Shown one piece after another: positions 26,389 to 35,409 of a stretch of DNA of 64,000 nucleotides; within the stretch, counting starts at the first letter, position 1; each line of letters starts with the position of its first letter. The position numbers and the translations under genes were made by a program. The DNA is from Mycobacteroides salmoniphilum (GTDB taxonomy: Bacteria > Actinomycetota > Actinomycetes > Mycobacteriales > Mycobacteriaceae): the NCBI RefSeq assembly GCF_004924335.1, contig NZ_CP024633.1:558001-622000 (forward strand), given 5' to 3'. The notes under the pieces are model-generated. The model was not told the origin of the DNA and did no database searches. It was given only the letters and a program-made list of their open reading frames with translations.

Positions 26389-27273
26389 ATGGCGATAGAT
26401 AGGTATGCCCCCGAGGAAGTGGCGTTACGCCCACGAAATGTCCACTTTGAGTGGGACAGGTCGCCGCTGCACTGGATTCCTGGCGATCCGTACGCTTCGC
26501 ATGTCGTGACGGCACTCAATTTGTTCCTGCCGGTGGCCGAGCGCTGGTTCAGTGCGTTGTTATCAGATGCGCTTGAATACGTACGAGACGAGCGTCTGCG
26601 GGAGGAGATCGTCGGCTTCATCGGGCAGGAGGCCGTCCATGCGAAGACCCATGATGAAGTCTTGGTCGACTATGTACGCCGACATGGGATCGATCCGGTG
26701 CCGTTCACTCGTCAACTGGAGTGGGTCGCGACTCAATACGAGCATCGCTCCGCGCGAGCGAATAGGACGAACCGGCGCAAGGCAATGGCCTCCGGAACCC
26801 ATGCGCTTTGTGCCGCAGAGCATTACACCGGTGTGCTCGGCCATTGGGCACTGAACAATTCATGGGACGAGATGGGTGTCGACCCGACGTTGTGCGATCT
26901 GTACCGGTGGCATGGAGCCGAAGAAGTGGAACACCGGCATGTCTCGTACAACGTGGCGAAGTACTTCGGCATGGACTATTTCGCCCAAGTCGTGTCCGGG
27001 GTGCTGGTCAGCCTTGTCTTCTTCGTAATGCTTCTGCGCGGCACCAGGTTCCTTGTCCACGAAGATCCAGCCCTGCCCAATATCGGCTACATCCGGCTTT
27101 TGTGGAAGCTGCGCGGCTCCGGGCGGCAGGGTGCGGTGCCCACTGCCGGTTACATGGCCCGCAGTGGGCTGCGGCTGCTCAACCGAGACTACAGCCCGGT
27201 GGATGAGGGTAGTACCGCGCAGGCGATCGCCTATCTGGCGGCCTCTCCGGCGGCGCGGCTTTTCCATGGTTGA
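26389..27273 (+). CDS. PF10118-type protein with ferritin-like diiron ligands
   Basis: Start is ATG 26389, 5 bases after AAGGAGG; 294 residues. The family is usually labelled metal-dependent hydrolase. The sequence shows a four-helix diiron pattern: E51, E81-x2-H84, E144 and E179-x2-H182 (with E181-x2-H184 as a second register). A hydrophobic segment at about 203-220 suggests membrane contact. It overlaps by 8 bases a 2Fe-2S flavoreductase gene, so a role as the oxygenase half of a two-component diiron system is likely but unproven. Confidence 0.75.
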   Translation: MAIDRYAPEEVALRPRNVHFEWDRSPLHWIPGDPYASHVVTALNLFLPVAERWFSALLSDALEYVRDERLREEIVGFIGQEAVHAKTHDEVLVDYVRRHGIDPVPFTRQLEWVATQYEHRSARANRTNRRKAMASGTHALCAAEHYTGVLGHWALNNSWDEMGVDPTLCDLYRWHGAEEVEHRHVSYNVAKYFGMDYFAQVVSGVLVSLVFFVMLLRGTRFLVHEDPALPNIGYIRLLWKLRGSGRQGAVPTAGYMARSGLRLLNRDYSPVDEGSTAQAIAYLAASPAARLFHG

Positions 27274-28408
27274 CGGTCGATTGTCACGGCTCGCAACGGG
27301 TCTGCTCAAGCCGTACACGGGTGAACCACCCCCTGGGCTCTACCGGGTCAACCGCCCGGACGCCTTGATTCGCATAGCGGGTGCGACAGTCCCGCACTTT
27401 ATTTCGTTGGTCATGCGTCTTGGCGGCGATCGTGAACTGCCCGAACTTCCGCACGCCGCAAACCGGCGGACAGTGCGAGTAGCGGATCGCACGGTGCTCG
27501 CCCGTGGCACGGCGGTTGTGCAGCTGGCGCTTGCGACCGATGACGGTGAACCATTGCCGTGTTGGCATCCGGGGGCGCACATCGACGTCCACCTTCCGTC
27601 TGGGCTAACGCGTCAATACTCGCTATGCGGTGATCCGCAGCAACCGCGTGAGTATCGAATTGCGGTGCGTCGCATCGAGAATGGCGGCGGCGGATCCGTG
27701 GAAATGCACGGGTTGGAGGTAGGTCAACGAGTCGATATCAGCGATCCCCGCAATGCCTTCATGCTGGCATTGCCCGGAGCGGCCTCGCGGGCCAGTAGTC
27801 TCCGCTTCATCGCCGGCGGTATCGGCATTACTCCGATCCTGCCCATGGTTCGGGCAGCCGAGCGCCTCGGCGTGCCCTGGACCTTGTGCTACACGGGTCG
27901 GAACCGAGACAGCCTGCCGTTCATGGGTGAATTGCTTGCGTTCGGAGATAAGGTTCGGGTGCGCACCGACGACCAGGACGGGCTACCTTGTGCCGCTGAG
28001 CTTCTCGACGAAACAGATGAACGAACGGCGGTCTACATGTGTGGTCCGCCGCTGATGATGCAGTCGGTGTTCCGAGACATCCCGCAGGGCGTCGAGTTAC
28101 ATGCCGAGCGATTCTCGCCGCCACTTGTCGCCGACGGTATGGAGTTCGAGGTGGAGCTGGCGCGTACCGGAGACGTGCTCACCGTCGCGCCGCAGCAGAC
28201 TGCACTGGACGCACTTCGGGCCGCGCGGCCAAACATGGGGTATTCCTGCCGGCAAGGGTTCTGCGGGACGTGCGTACAGCGTGTGCTGTCCGGTGATATC
28301 GAGCATCGCGACGGCACCCTCACCGAGCAGCAGCGGGCCGCGGGCCACATGTTGGTGTGCGTATCTCGAGCCGTATCTGCGGGTGCCCGGATTGTGGTGG
28401 ACCTCTAG
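27266..28408 (+). CDS. Flavodoxin/ferredoxin reductase with C-terminal 2Fe-2S domain
   Basis: Start is ATG 27266, inside the end of the diiron gene; 380 residues. After about 65 residues of N-terminal extension come a flavin-binding barrel (RQYSLCG, residue about 115), an NAD(P)-binding domain (FIAGGIGITPILPM, MCGPP) and a plant-type ferredoxin domain. The 2Fe-2S ligands are C328, C333, C336 and C365. This flavin-NAD-2Fe2S order is that of phthalate dioxygenase reductase. It carries electrons from NAD(P)H to a partner, most likely the upstream diiron protein. Confidence 0.88.
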   Translation: MVDGRLSRLATGLLKPYTGEPPPGLYRVNRPDALIRIAGATVPHFISLVMRLGGDRELPELPHAANRRTVRVADRTVLARGTAVVQLALATDDGEPLPCWHPGAHIDVHLPSGLTRQYSLCGDPQQPREYRIAVRRIENGGGGSVEMHGLEVGQRVDISDPRNAFMLALPGAASRASSLRFIAGGIGITPILPMVRAAERLGVPWTLCYTGRNRDSLPFMGELLAFGDKVRVRTDDQDGLPCAAELLDETDERTAVYMCGPPLMMQSVFRDIPQGVELHAERFSPPLVADGMEFEVELARTGDVLTVAPQQTALDALRAARPNMGYSCRQGFCGTCVQRVLSGDIEHRDGTLTEQQRAAGHMLVCVSRAVSAGARIVVDL

Positions 28409-28417
28409 CCCTGCGGC

Positions 28418-29266
28418 CTAATTCGTATGTGCCTTAATGTGCTCCAGCACCAGCCCCGACGTCTTCTCGGGTCGTTCCGCGGCGATCCAATGGGAAACAC
28501 CCTCAAGTACCTCGAACCGATACGGCCCGTCGACGTACTTAGCGGTGTTTTCGGCCGCCGCACGGCCCAGCGCGGCATCGTCGGTGCTCCACACATACAG
28601 CGTGGGGATCTGGATTCGCCCCGGACCGGCCGGATTGGCGTACCGCATGGCGCGGTACCAATTGATGGTCGCGGTGGCGGCGCCCGGCTCGCGTGCCAAC
28701 TCCAGTGTTTCCTGAACCTTGGTCTCGCTGAGCTTCATATCGCGCGCTAACTTGCGGATGAGTGGACCATTCCGCGTTGTCTGCCGTTCTGGCAGCCACG
28801 GCAGCTGGAAGAAGAGCATGTACCAGGACTTCAGAATCTGCCCGCGCGGCAACGAGGCGAGAAACGCTCGCGGATGTGGCACCGACAGAATGGAGGCGGT
28901 GAGCACGCGGTCGGCATGTTGGCCGGCTAGTTGCCATGCGACCGCAGCACCCCAGTCATGTCCCAGCACATGGAATTTCGGTGCTGCGGCCTGATCGGCA
29001 AGTGCCAGGATGTCCCCGGCCAGCTTGTCGAGTGTGTAATTCCGTATGCCTTTGGGGCGGGCCCCGGGGGAGTAGCCCCGCTGGTCTGGGGCCAGCACCC
29101 GAAACCCGGCGGCGGTGAGGACCGGGATTACATCGTTCCAGCTGTCGGCCCTCTCGGGAAAACCATGCAGCGCAATAATCACCGGTCCGGCGATGGGACC
29201 TTCGTCGATAACGTCGAAGGTCAGGCCGTCATGGGTGAACGTGGAGAGCCGCGTCGCGGCGCTCAT
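28418..29266 (-). CDS. Alpha/beta hydrolase, epoxide hydrolase-like
   Basis: A 282-residue enzyme with HGFPE (34-38), nucleophile Asp104 in GHDWGAAVAW and catalytic His259 in GVSHW. An aspartate nucleophile points to an epoxide hydrolase or haloalkane dehalogenase rather than an esterase. It overlaps the upstream amidohydrolase gene by 4 bases, so the two form an operon. Confidence 0.88.
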   Translation of the reverse strand: MSAATRLSTFTHDGLTFDVIDEGPIAGPVIIALHGFPERADSWNDVIPVLTAAGFRVLAPDQRGYSPGARPKGIRNYTLDKLAGDILALADQAAAPKFHVLGHDWGAAVAWQLAGQHADRVLTASILSVPHPRAFLASLPRGQILKSWYMLFFQLPWLPERQTTRNGPLIRKLARDMKLSETKVQETLELAREPGAATATINWYRAMRYANPAGPGRIQIPTLYVWSTDDAALGRAAAENTAKYVDGPYRFEVLEGVSHWIAAERPEKTSGLVLEHIKAHTN

Positions 29267-31041
29267 CGGACGGCGAGTTTCTCACCGGCCTTCAGGTACC
29301 GACCAGTCTGCAGGTCGTGCCCGTAGCCCTCGATGAACTCACCGAGACGGAACACCACCTTGCCGCCGACCGCGGTGGCCACGACGGTCTCGTCATTGCG
29401 GTTCACCATGCGAGACAGGTTGTCGAAGAACGGCGCCTGTGCCTCGTTGTAGGCGTCGACGGTGCCGTCCAGCTTCTCCGGATCGATGATGACGAAATCG
29501 GCGCGGTCACCCTCACGCAGGTAACCGGCGTCGAGCCCGAACCAGGTGGCCAGCTCGCCGGTGAGCCGGTGCACCGCCTGCCCCAGGGGCATCACCGGTT
29601 TCCCGGCCTTCTGTGCGTCGTTCATGCGCTTGAGGAAGCGCAACGAGAAGTTGTAGAACGCCATATTGCGCAGGTGCGCACCGGCATCGGAGAAGCCCAT
29701 TTGAAAGTTGGGGTCCTTGGCCATCTCGTCGAGCACCTTGGGGCGATGATTCCCGACCGTGGTCGTCCATCGGACGTTCTTCTCGCCGTTCTCCACCAGC
29801 ACGTCCAGGAAGGCGTCCAGCGACGCGATGCCGCGCTCGTCGCCGATCTGGCCGAAGGTCTTGCCGATCAGCGAGGCATCGGGGCATTCGACGATGACGG
29901 CATCGTGGAAGTCCTTGTGCCACAGTCCCGGCATGTGCTTCTTCATGGCGAACTCGCGCCGGAACTTGCGGCGGTAGTCCTTGTCGGCCATCAGCTTATT
30001 GCGATCCAGTTGCTCGCGAATGTGCAGCGCTGCGGTGCCGGCGCCGAACTCCTCGAACACCGGAAGGTCGATGCCATCGGAGTACAGCGTGAACGGCAGC
30101 GGCATGTGCTGGAATTTGACGTTGGACTTGAAGACCTTGTTACCGATTCGGGCGGCGGCGCTGAAGAACACGTTCGCGCCCTTGATGCTCTTGGAGTCGG
30201 CTGCTACTAGCAGACTGACGGGAACAGCCTTGCGGCGCTTGAAGAAACGAGTTCCCGAGGATAGGAAGAACAACACCGCGGTGAGTGGGTTGTTGATATT
30301 CGGGGCGCTCTGCAAAATGCGGTCGCGCTTGCGCAGCACGTTGATGAGGCGCCAGCGCTCGTGCCACCAGGCATACGTCGACGGCAGCGCCCGCGAGCGG
30401 TAGCGGTCACCGTCGAGCTTGTCGATGGGGGCATCCATGCCGGACATGCCGAGCATGCCCGCGTCGAGTGCCTTGTCGAGCATGTCGGCCATCCGGTCGA
30501 GTTCCTTGCGGGTGGGGAACGACCAGTTGTTGGTGGCCCGACCCAGGCCCATGACGGCGGCGCGTAGATCCGAATGCCCAAGGAAGGAAGTCACATTAGG
30601 GCCAAGAGGCAAGGCGTCGATTTTCTTGACGTAGCTCTCCGGATCGGTCCAGTCCTGGAATTCGTTCAGCGCGCCGATCACGTGCTTGCGTGGCACTGCC
30701 TCCACGCGACTGAACAGGTCGGCGGCGTCCTCGGGCTTGGCGTAGACGGTCGACATGGAACAGCAGCCCAGCACGATGGTGGTGACGCCGTGGCGCACCG
30801 ATTCATCGAGCCCGGGGTTGAGCAGTATCTCGGCGTCGTAGTGGGTGTGGATATCGACAAATCCGGGCAGCACCCACTTGCCGCCGGCGTCGATCACCTC
30901 GGGGCAATCGGTCTCGTCCAGCGCAGTGGTGGAGACGGTGGCAACCCGCCCCTCTTTGATTCCGAGGTTGGCCTTACGGGGTTCGGAATTGGTGCCGCTG
31001 AACCAGAGGCCATCGCGAATGATGAGGTCGTAGTCGCTCAT
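29263..31041 (-). CDS. Amidohydrolase, D-aminoacylase-like
   Basis: A 592-residue amidohydrolase-superfamily enzyme. The first metal site is H65-x-H67 in GFVDIHTHYDA; a GHSDLR segment and a SDAGAHLRNM segment supply further ligands typical of N-acyl-D-amino-acid deacylases. The family hydrolyses amides, often N-acyl amino acids; the substrate here is unknown. It is divergent from a TetR gene and cotranscribed with the epoxide hydrolase-like gene. Confidence 0.85.
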   Translation of the reverse strand: MSDYDLIIRDGLWFSGTNSEPRKANLGIKEGRVATVSTTALDETDCPEVIDAGGKWVLPGFVDIHTHYDAEILLNPGLDESVRHGVTTIVLGCCSMSTVYAKPEDAADLFSRVEAVPRKHVIGALNEFQDWTDPESYVKKIDALPLGPNVTSFLGHSDLRAAVMGLGRATNNWSFPTRKELDRMADMLDKALDAGMLGMSGMDAPIDKLDGDRYRSRALPSTYAWWHERWRLINVLRKRDRILQSAPNINNPLTAVLFFLSSGTRFFKRRKAVPVSLLVAADSKSIKGANVFFSAAARIGNKVFKSNVKFQHMPLPFTLYSDGIDLPVFEEFGAGTAALHIREQLDRNKLMADKDYRRKFRREFAMKKHMPGLWHKDFHDAVIVECPDASLIGKTFGQIGDERGIASLDAFLDVLVENGEKNVRWTTTVGNHRPKVLDEMAKDPNFQMGFSDAGAHLRNMAFYNFSLRFLKRMNDAQKAGKPVMPLGQAVHRLTGELATWFGLDAGYLREGDRADFVIIDPEKLDGTVDAYNEAQAPFFDNLSRMVNRNDETVVATAVGGKVVFRLGEFIEGYGHDLQTGRYLKAGEKLAVR

Positions 31042-31089
31042 GGGGGCTGCCCTTCGTTGGGTGTTACGGCGAGTCTAAAAAAGATGGCA

Positions 31090-31125
31090 ACCAATCACAA
31101 TGTTAGTGATGGGCGCCACATTGGT
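31090..31125. promoter_or_regulatory. Nested inverted repeats between amidohydrolase and TetR genes
   Basis: ATCAC-N7-GTGAT (31094-31110) lies inside ACCAAT (31090-31095) and ATTGGT (31120-31125). It sits in the divergent promoter region and is a candidate operator for the adjacent TetR protein. Confidence 0.5.
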
Positions 31126-31149
31126 GTCGCGTTCCTCTAGTGTGCACCC

Positions 31150-31746
31150 GTGAGTCCCACCCAGGCCGAGCGCCGTGAATCGACGATCGCGCGGCTGCTC
31201 GATTCCGGTATCGACACCATCGCTGAGCTGGGCTATTCGCGTGCCTCCGTGCAGCGGATCGCGAAGCGGGCCGGGCTCTCGTATGGGGCGCTGTTCCGCC
31301 ATTTTCCGGCTGTCGGCGATTTCATGGCCGCAGTGGCGCGTGAGACCCTGCGTCGCCAGCTGGCCACCGTGCGCGCGCAGTTCGATGAGGCAGGCGATCG
31401 CCTCACCGAATTCGAGGACGTGATGGCGGTGATGCGTTCTCTCAAGGAAGAGCCCATCAACGCCGTGCTCTACGAACTCATGGTGGCCGCCCGCACCGAC
31501 TCCCAGTTACGGGAGACTTTGCAGGTCGCGGTGGCCGAATACGGGGCTCAGATGGTCGCGTTGGCGCGATCGGTGCCGGGAACCGACCGGCTATCCGACG
31601 CGGACCTCGTCACGTTGGTCTTCATGATCACCGACATGTTCGACGGGGAGGCACTGGTGAAGACGCTGCGTCCCTACCCGGAGCTCGTCGCGGGCAGAGA
31701 CGAGCTACTTGCCAAGCTGCTGCGGGGATACCGCCCGGATGCATAG
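31150..31746 (+). CDS. TetR-family transcriptional regulator
   Basis: A 198-residue protein with an N-terminal TetR HTH ([20 protein letters not shown], about 35-55) and a helical ligand domain. It starts at GTG 31150. It probably regulates the divergent amidohydrolase-hydrolase operon. Confidence 0.9.
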   Translation: MSPTQAERRESTIARLLDSGIDTIAELGYSRASVQRIAKRAGLSYGALFRHFPAVGDFMAAVARETLRRQLATVRAQFDEAGDRLTEFEDVMAVMRSLKEEPINAVLYELMVAARTDSQLRETLQVAVAEYGAQMVALARSVPGTDRLSDADLVTLVFMITDMFDGEALVKTLRPYPELVAGRDELLAKLLRGYRPDA

Positions 31747-31778
31747 CCAGGCACACCTTGACCGATAGGGTTTGGGGC

Positions 31779-33038
31779 ATGCGCGTCCTTGTCATTGGGT
31801 CCGGTGGCCGTGAACACGCTCTGTTGATCGCCCTCAGGCGTGATCCGAACGTCGACTATCTGGCGATAGCCCCGGGCAATGCGGGCACCGCAACCGTGGC
31901 CGAACAGCATGCCGTCGATATCAGCTCCGGACCAGAGGTCGTGGCGTTGGCCGCCAAGCTGGACATCGACCTCGTCGTCATCGGCCCCGAAGTGCCGTTG
32001 GTGCTGGGTGTGGGTGACGCTGTCCGGGCGGCGGGTATCGCGTGCTTTGGCCCGTCGTCGGCCGCCGCGCGCATCGAGGGTTCTAAGGCATTCGCGAAGG
32101 ACGTCATGACGGCCGCGGGCGTGCGCACCGCGCGCAGTGAGATCGTCGACAACCCAGCGCATCTGGATGCCGCGCTGGACCGCTTCGCGAGCGAGCCGGC
32201 CTGGGTGGTCAAGGATGACGGGCTGGCCGCGGGCAAGGGTGTAGTGGTCACCGATGATCGCGCCGCGGCTCGTGCCCACGCCGCGAGCCTGCTCGACGAC
32301 GGGCATCCGGTGCTGCTGGAGTCCTTCCTGGACGGGCCCGAGGTCTCGCTGCTGTGCATTGTCGACGGCGAGACGGTGGTGCCGCTGCTGCCTGCCCAGG
32401 ACCACAAGCGGGTCGGCGACGGCGACACCGGCCCGAACACCGGTGGCATGGGCGCCTACAGCCCGCTGCCTTGGCTGCCCGATGAGACCGTCAACGAGAT
32501 CGTTGACACCATCGTCAAACCCGTTGCCGCTGAGCTTGTTAAGCGTGGCAACACGTTTACGGGAGTCCTGTATGCGGGGCTGGCGATCACCTCGACCGGC
32601 CCCTCCGTGGTCGAATTCAATTGCCGCTTCGGCGATCCCGAGACGCAGGCGGTGCTGGCGCTGCTGGAATCACCACTGGGGCAGTTGTTGAATGCCGCCG
32701 CGACTGGCGCCCTCGAAGACTTCGGTCCACTGCGCTGGCAGAACGGCAGTGCCGTCACCGTGGTGCTGGCCGCCGAGAACTATCCGTTGCGCCCGCGTAC
32801 CGGCGACGTGATCACCGGCTCCGAGGCCGAGGGGGTGCTGCACGCCGGGACGATCCGTCGGGAGGACGGTGCCGTCGTATCGTCCGGTGGACGCGTGCTG
32901 TCGATCGTCGGTACCGGCGCGGACCTGCAGGGCGCACGCGCGGACGCCTACGCCAAAATTGAGGCAATTCGCCTGCCGGGCAGCCACTTCCGCAGCGACA
33001 TCGGGCTGGCTGCCGCCGAGGGGCGCATCAGCGTCTAA
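31779..33038 (+). CDS. purD: Phosphoribosylamine-glycine ligase PurD
   Basis: A 419-residue GAR synthetase: ATP plus phosphoribosylamine and glycine give GAR, step two of purine synthesis. It starts [14 protein letters not shown] and has ATP-grasp features ([23 protein letters not shown]). An in-frame ATG 21 bases upstream is rejected because the conserved start is MRVLV. It is the first of several scattered pur genes in the window. Confidence 0.97.
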   Translation: MRVLVIGSGGREHALLIALRRDPNVDYLAIAPGNAGTATVAEQHAVDISSGPEVVALAAKLDIDLVVIGPEVPLVLGVGDAVRAAGIACFGPSSAAARIEGSKAFAKDVMTAAGVRTARSEIVDNPAHLDAALDRFASEPAWVVKDDGLAAGKGVVVTDDRAAARAHAASLLDDGHPVLLESFLDGPEVSLLCIVDGETVVPLLPAQDHKRVGDGDTGPNTGGMGAYSPLPWLPDETVNEIVDTIVKPVAAELVKRGNTFTGVLYAGLAITSTGPSVVEFNCRFGDPETQAVLALLESPLGQLLNAAATGALEDFGPLRWQNGSAVTVVLAAENYPLRPRTGDVITGSEAEGVLHAGTIRREDGAVVSSGGRVLSIVGTGADLQGARADAYAKIEAIRLPGSHFRSDIGLAAAEGRISV

Positions 33039-33048
33039 GGACGGGCAG

Positions 33049-33669
33049 ATGCGATGCCGGTGGGTAATCACGGAAGTGGCCGTGGTTCTCGTCGCCCTTG
33101 TGCTGCTGGCGGTGAGCTGGAGGTCGAATAAGTCACAAGCTGTGCCGGCGCCTGATGTCCATGAATTGTCTTTATGTACCGCCTTTCTTGCCGTCAGTGA
33201 GCGTGCCGCACCCGAATACGACGACTTCTCGGAACTGACAAAGGGGCGTACGTGGTCGTGGCAGGACGAGCGGATCGGACCTGCCGCCTCGGCACTCAGC
33301 CAAGCATTGCGGCGCGAGGCGGAATCATTGCGGGTGTTGATGCCAGATGGTCATGCCGACCATGACGTGACGCTGGAGGCGGACATCCGTGGAATGGCGC
33401 AGGACGATGTTGTGCTCGCCAACAAGCTGTCTCGGCGCGACGGTCTGCTCTCGATCGACGTGCTGGTCCTCCGCTACGAATTCGCGCATCAAGCGGCGGC
33501 GCGTTCCTGTGAAACGGCCCGTGAGTTTGATGGCATCAGGCAGGAACAAGTGCGTCAGTGCGAAGACCGACGGTCGGGTTCGATTGCCAACTGGTGGACG
33601 GTCCGTTGTGTGCAAGCGCCCACGGAAACCTCGATGACCTTCGAGATCCCCCCGAATCCGGGACTCTAG
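33049..33669 (+). CDS. Membrane-anchored protein of unknown function
   Basis: Start ATG 33049 has AAGGA upstream and lies 11 bases after purD; 206 residues. One N-terminal hydrophobic helix (about 8-24) anchors a mostly alpha-helical extracellular region with cysteines (C44, C170 region). The spacing, and an LSIDVLVLRYEF-type segment, resemble small Mce-associated or stalk proteins, but I do not recognise it. It may be cotranscribed with purD. Confidence 0.65.
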   Translation: MRCRWVITEVAVVLVALVLLAVSWRSNKSQAVPAPDVHELSLCTAFLAVSERAAPEYDDFSELTKGRTWSWQDERIGPAASALSQALRREAESLRVLMPDGHADHDVTLEADIRGMAQDDVVLANKLSRRDGLLSIDVLVLRYEFAHQAAARSCETAREFDGIRQEQVRQCEDRRSGSIANWWTVRCVQAPTETSMTFEIPPNPGL

Positions 33670-34475
33670 GCGGCCAGGATCGGCGCGATCCAGCCCAGTG
33701 CCTGCGGGACCTGAGATAACCAATACCCGCCCTCATGCGCGCCCGGACCGAACTCGCCGGCTGGCGGTGCCGCCAGCTGCTCGGCGAAAACCTTACTGGC
33801 GGTGTAGAACCTGTCGTCATAGCCGGACGACACCCACACCGGCATCCCGTTGAGCTGGGGTCGCCCGAAAACCGAGTTCTCTTCCCAGTTCTCCTCGTTG
33901 TCGAAGGCGTCCGCGGTGGCCTCGGGATAGGACAGCCAGATCGACGGGCTCACCGCGGCGACGGCGGCCGTCCTGGGCCCGCCCAGGCGAGCACCGTTGA
34001 GCAGCGCGCCGTAGCCGCCCGCGGACCATCCCATGAAAGCGACGCGGGAGACGTCGAGCCCCTCCTGGTCGGCGAGCATCGGTAGGAACTCGTCGATGAT
34101 CATCGCGCCGGGGTCGTCGCCGTTCTGGTGTGGATGCCAGTAGCTGTTGCCACCGTCGATCGCCGCGACCGCGAAGGGTGGGGCGCCCGCCGCGACCAAA
34201 TCCCCGAGCATCCGCTCGTAACCCCAGTAGATGGTCCGCTCGGCGTTCTCGTCGCGGCCGTGCAACATGATGACCGGGCGCACGGGCCAGTCGACTCCGG
34301 GCGGCCTGGCTACCTTCCACCCGGTGGGAATGCCTCCACGGGCCTCGGAGACGAAGGACCCGCTGGTGACGTCGGCGGCAGCCCGTGCGGGTGCCGCCAG
34401 CGTCGGAAGAAGCGCAGCACCAGCCCCGAGCGTGGCACCCATCTGCAACAGGCGACGTCGGCTGATTTCGGTCAC
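33666..34475 (-). CDS. Tat-exported alpha/beta-fold esterase (copy 1)
   Basis: Start is taken as GTG 34475 (269 residues), which places the Tat signal SRRRLLQMGATLG at the N-terminus; a TTG 42 bases upstream is possible but less likely. The esterase domain has GWSAGG (nucleophile Ser) and HEGGYW near the end (catalytic His). It is similar in layout to the antigen-85/esterase D fold. It is a paralogue of the next gene, in tandem on the same strand. Confidence 0.8.
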   Translation of the reverse strand: MTEISRRRLLQMGATLGAGAALLPTLAAPARAAADVTSGSFVSEARGGIPTGWKVARPPGVDWPVRPVIMLHGRDENAERTIYWGYERMLGDLVAAGAPPFAVAAIDGGNSYWHPHQNGDDPGAMIIDEFLPMLADQEGLDVSRVAFMGWSAGGYGALLNGARLGGPRTAAVAAVSPSIWLSYPEATADAFDNEENWEENSVFGRPQLNGMPVWVSSGYDDRFYTASKVFAEQLAAPPAGEFGPGAHEGGYWLSQVPQALGWIAPILAA

Positions 34476-34538
34476 GGCGCCATAATGCCAGCGGATGGCA
34501 AACCCGTCGAGGTCCAACCAGTTGATCCGGCAGTCGTC

Positions 34539-35366
34539 CTACGCGGTGAGCAGGGGCGACATCCAGGCCAGTTCCGCGCCGATTTGCGAGCTCCAGAAGG
34601 AGCCGTCGTGGCCGCCGGGACTAAACCCGCCCGCGGGAGGAGTCGGCAGCTGGGCGATGAATTGCTTGGTGGCGCTGTAGAACGGATCGCTGTCACCGCA
34701 GTCGATGCGCAGCGGGATGGAGTTCAGCGCGGCCAGCCCCCATACCGAGTTGGCGGCGTAGTCGTCGGCGCCGTCGAAGGCACCCGGCGCAGCCGCACCC
34801 GAGGATGTCCACAGCGCCGGACTGACCGCGGTGATGGCGGCGGTGCGTCCGGCGCCCAGGCGTGAGCCCAGCAGCATGGCGCCGTACCCGCCCATGGACC
34901 AGCCCAGGAACGCGACGCGCGAGGTGTCCAGTCCCTGCTCGGCGAGCAGGGGAATGAATTCGCTGAGCACCATGGCGCCGGAATCCTCGCCCGAGGCCCG
35001 CTTGTGCCAGTAGCCGCCGCCTCCGTCGACGCTTACCAGGGCGAACGGCTTGGCGCCCGCGCCCACGGCCTGGGCCAGCATGTTCTCCACGCCGCCCTCC
35101 ATGACTCCGGCGGCCGTCTGGCCCTTGCCGTGCAGCGCGATGATGGGCCGGATGGGGCCGGTGACACCGGGTGGCCGTGCGATACGCCATTCGGTGCGGA
35201 CCCCGCCCCGCGCCGCGGAGACAAACGAGCCCGCGGCGATGGCGCCGTCAGCGCGGGCCGGGAAGGCCCCCATGCCGGGAAGGGCGGTTAGTGCGGCGCC
35301 GGCACCGGTTGCCGCGCCGAGCTTGAGTAGGGAGCGTCGGGACAGATCGCGCATGTCGACCATCAT
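34539..35366 (-). CDS. Tat-exported alpha/beta-fold esterase (copy 2)
   Basis: A 275-residue protein with a twin-arginine leader (LSRRSLLKLG, then an AFPARA cleavage region), a GWSMGG nucleophile elbow and HDGSFW near the end. It shares long colinear stretches with copy 1 (GSFVS-ARGG, RPPGV, IALHG), so the pair arose by duplication. ATG codons at 35363 and 35354 are alternative starts. It is divergent from the aminotransferase. Confidence 0.82.
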   Translation of the reverse strand: MMVDMRDLSRRSLLKLGAATGAGAALTALPGMGAFPARADGAIAAGSFVSAARGGVRTEWRIARPPGVTGPIRPIIALHGKGQTAAGVMEGGVENMLAQAVGAGAKPFALVSVDGGGGYWHKRASGEDSGAMVLSEFIPLLAEQGLDTSRVAFLGWSMGGYGAMLLGSRLGAGRTAAITAVSPALWTSSGAAAPGAFDGADDYAANSVWGLAALNSIPLRIDCGDSDPFYSATKQFIAQLPTPPAGGFSPGGHDGSFWSSQIGAELAWMSPLLTA

Positions 35367-35409
35367 GCCGGTTCCGTCTACAGCCCAGACATTCGATAGC
35401 GTCGCAGCC

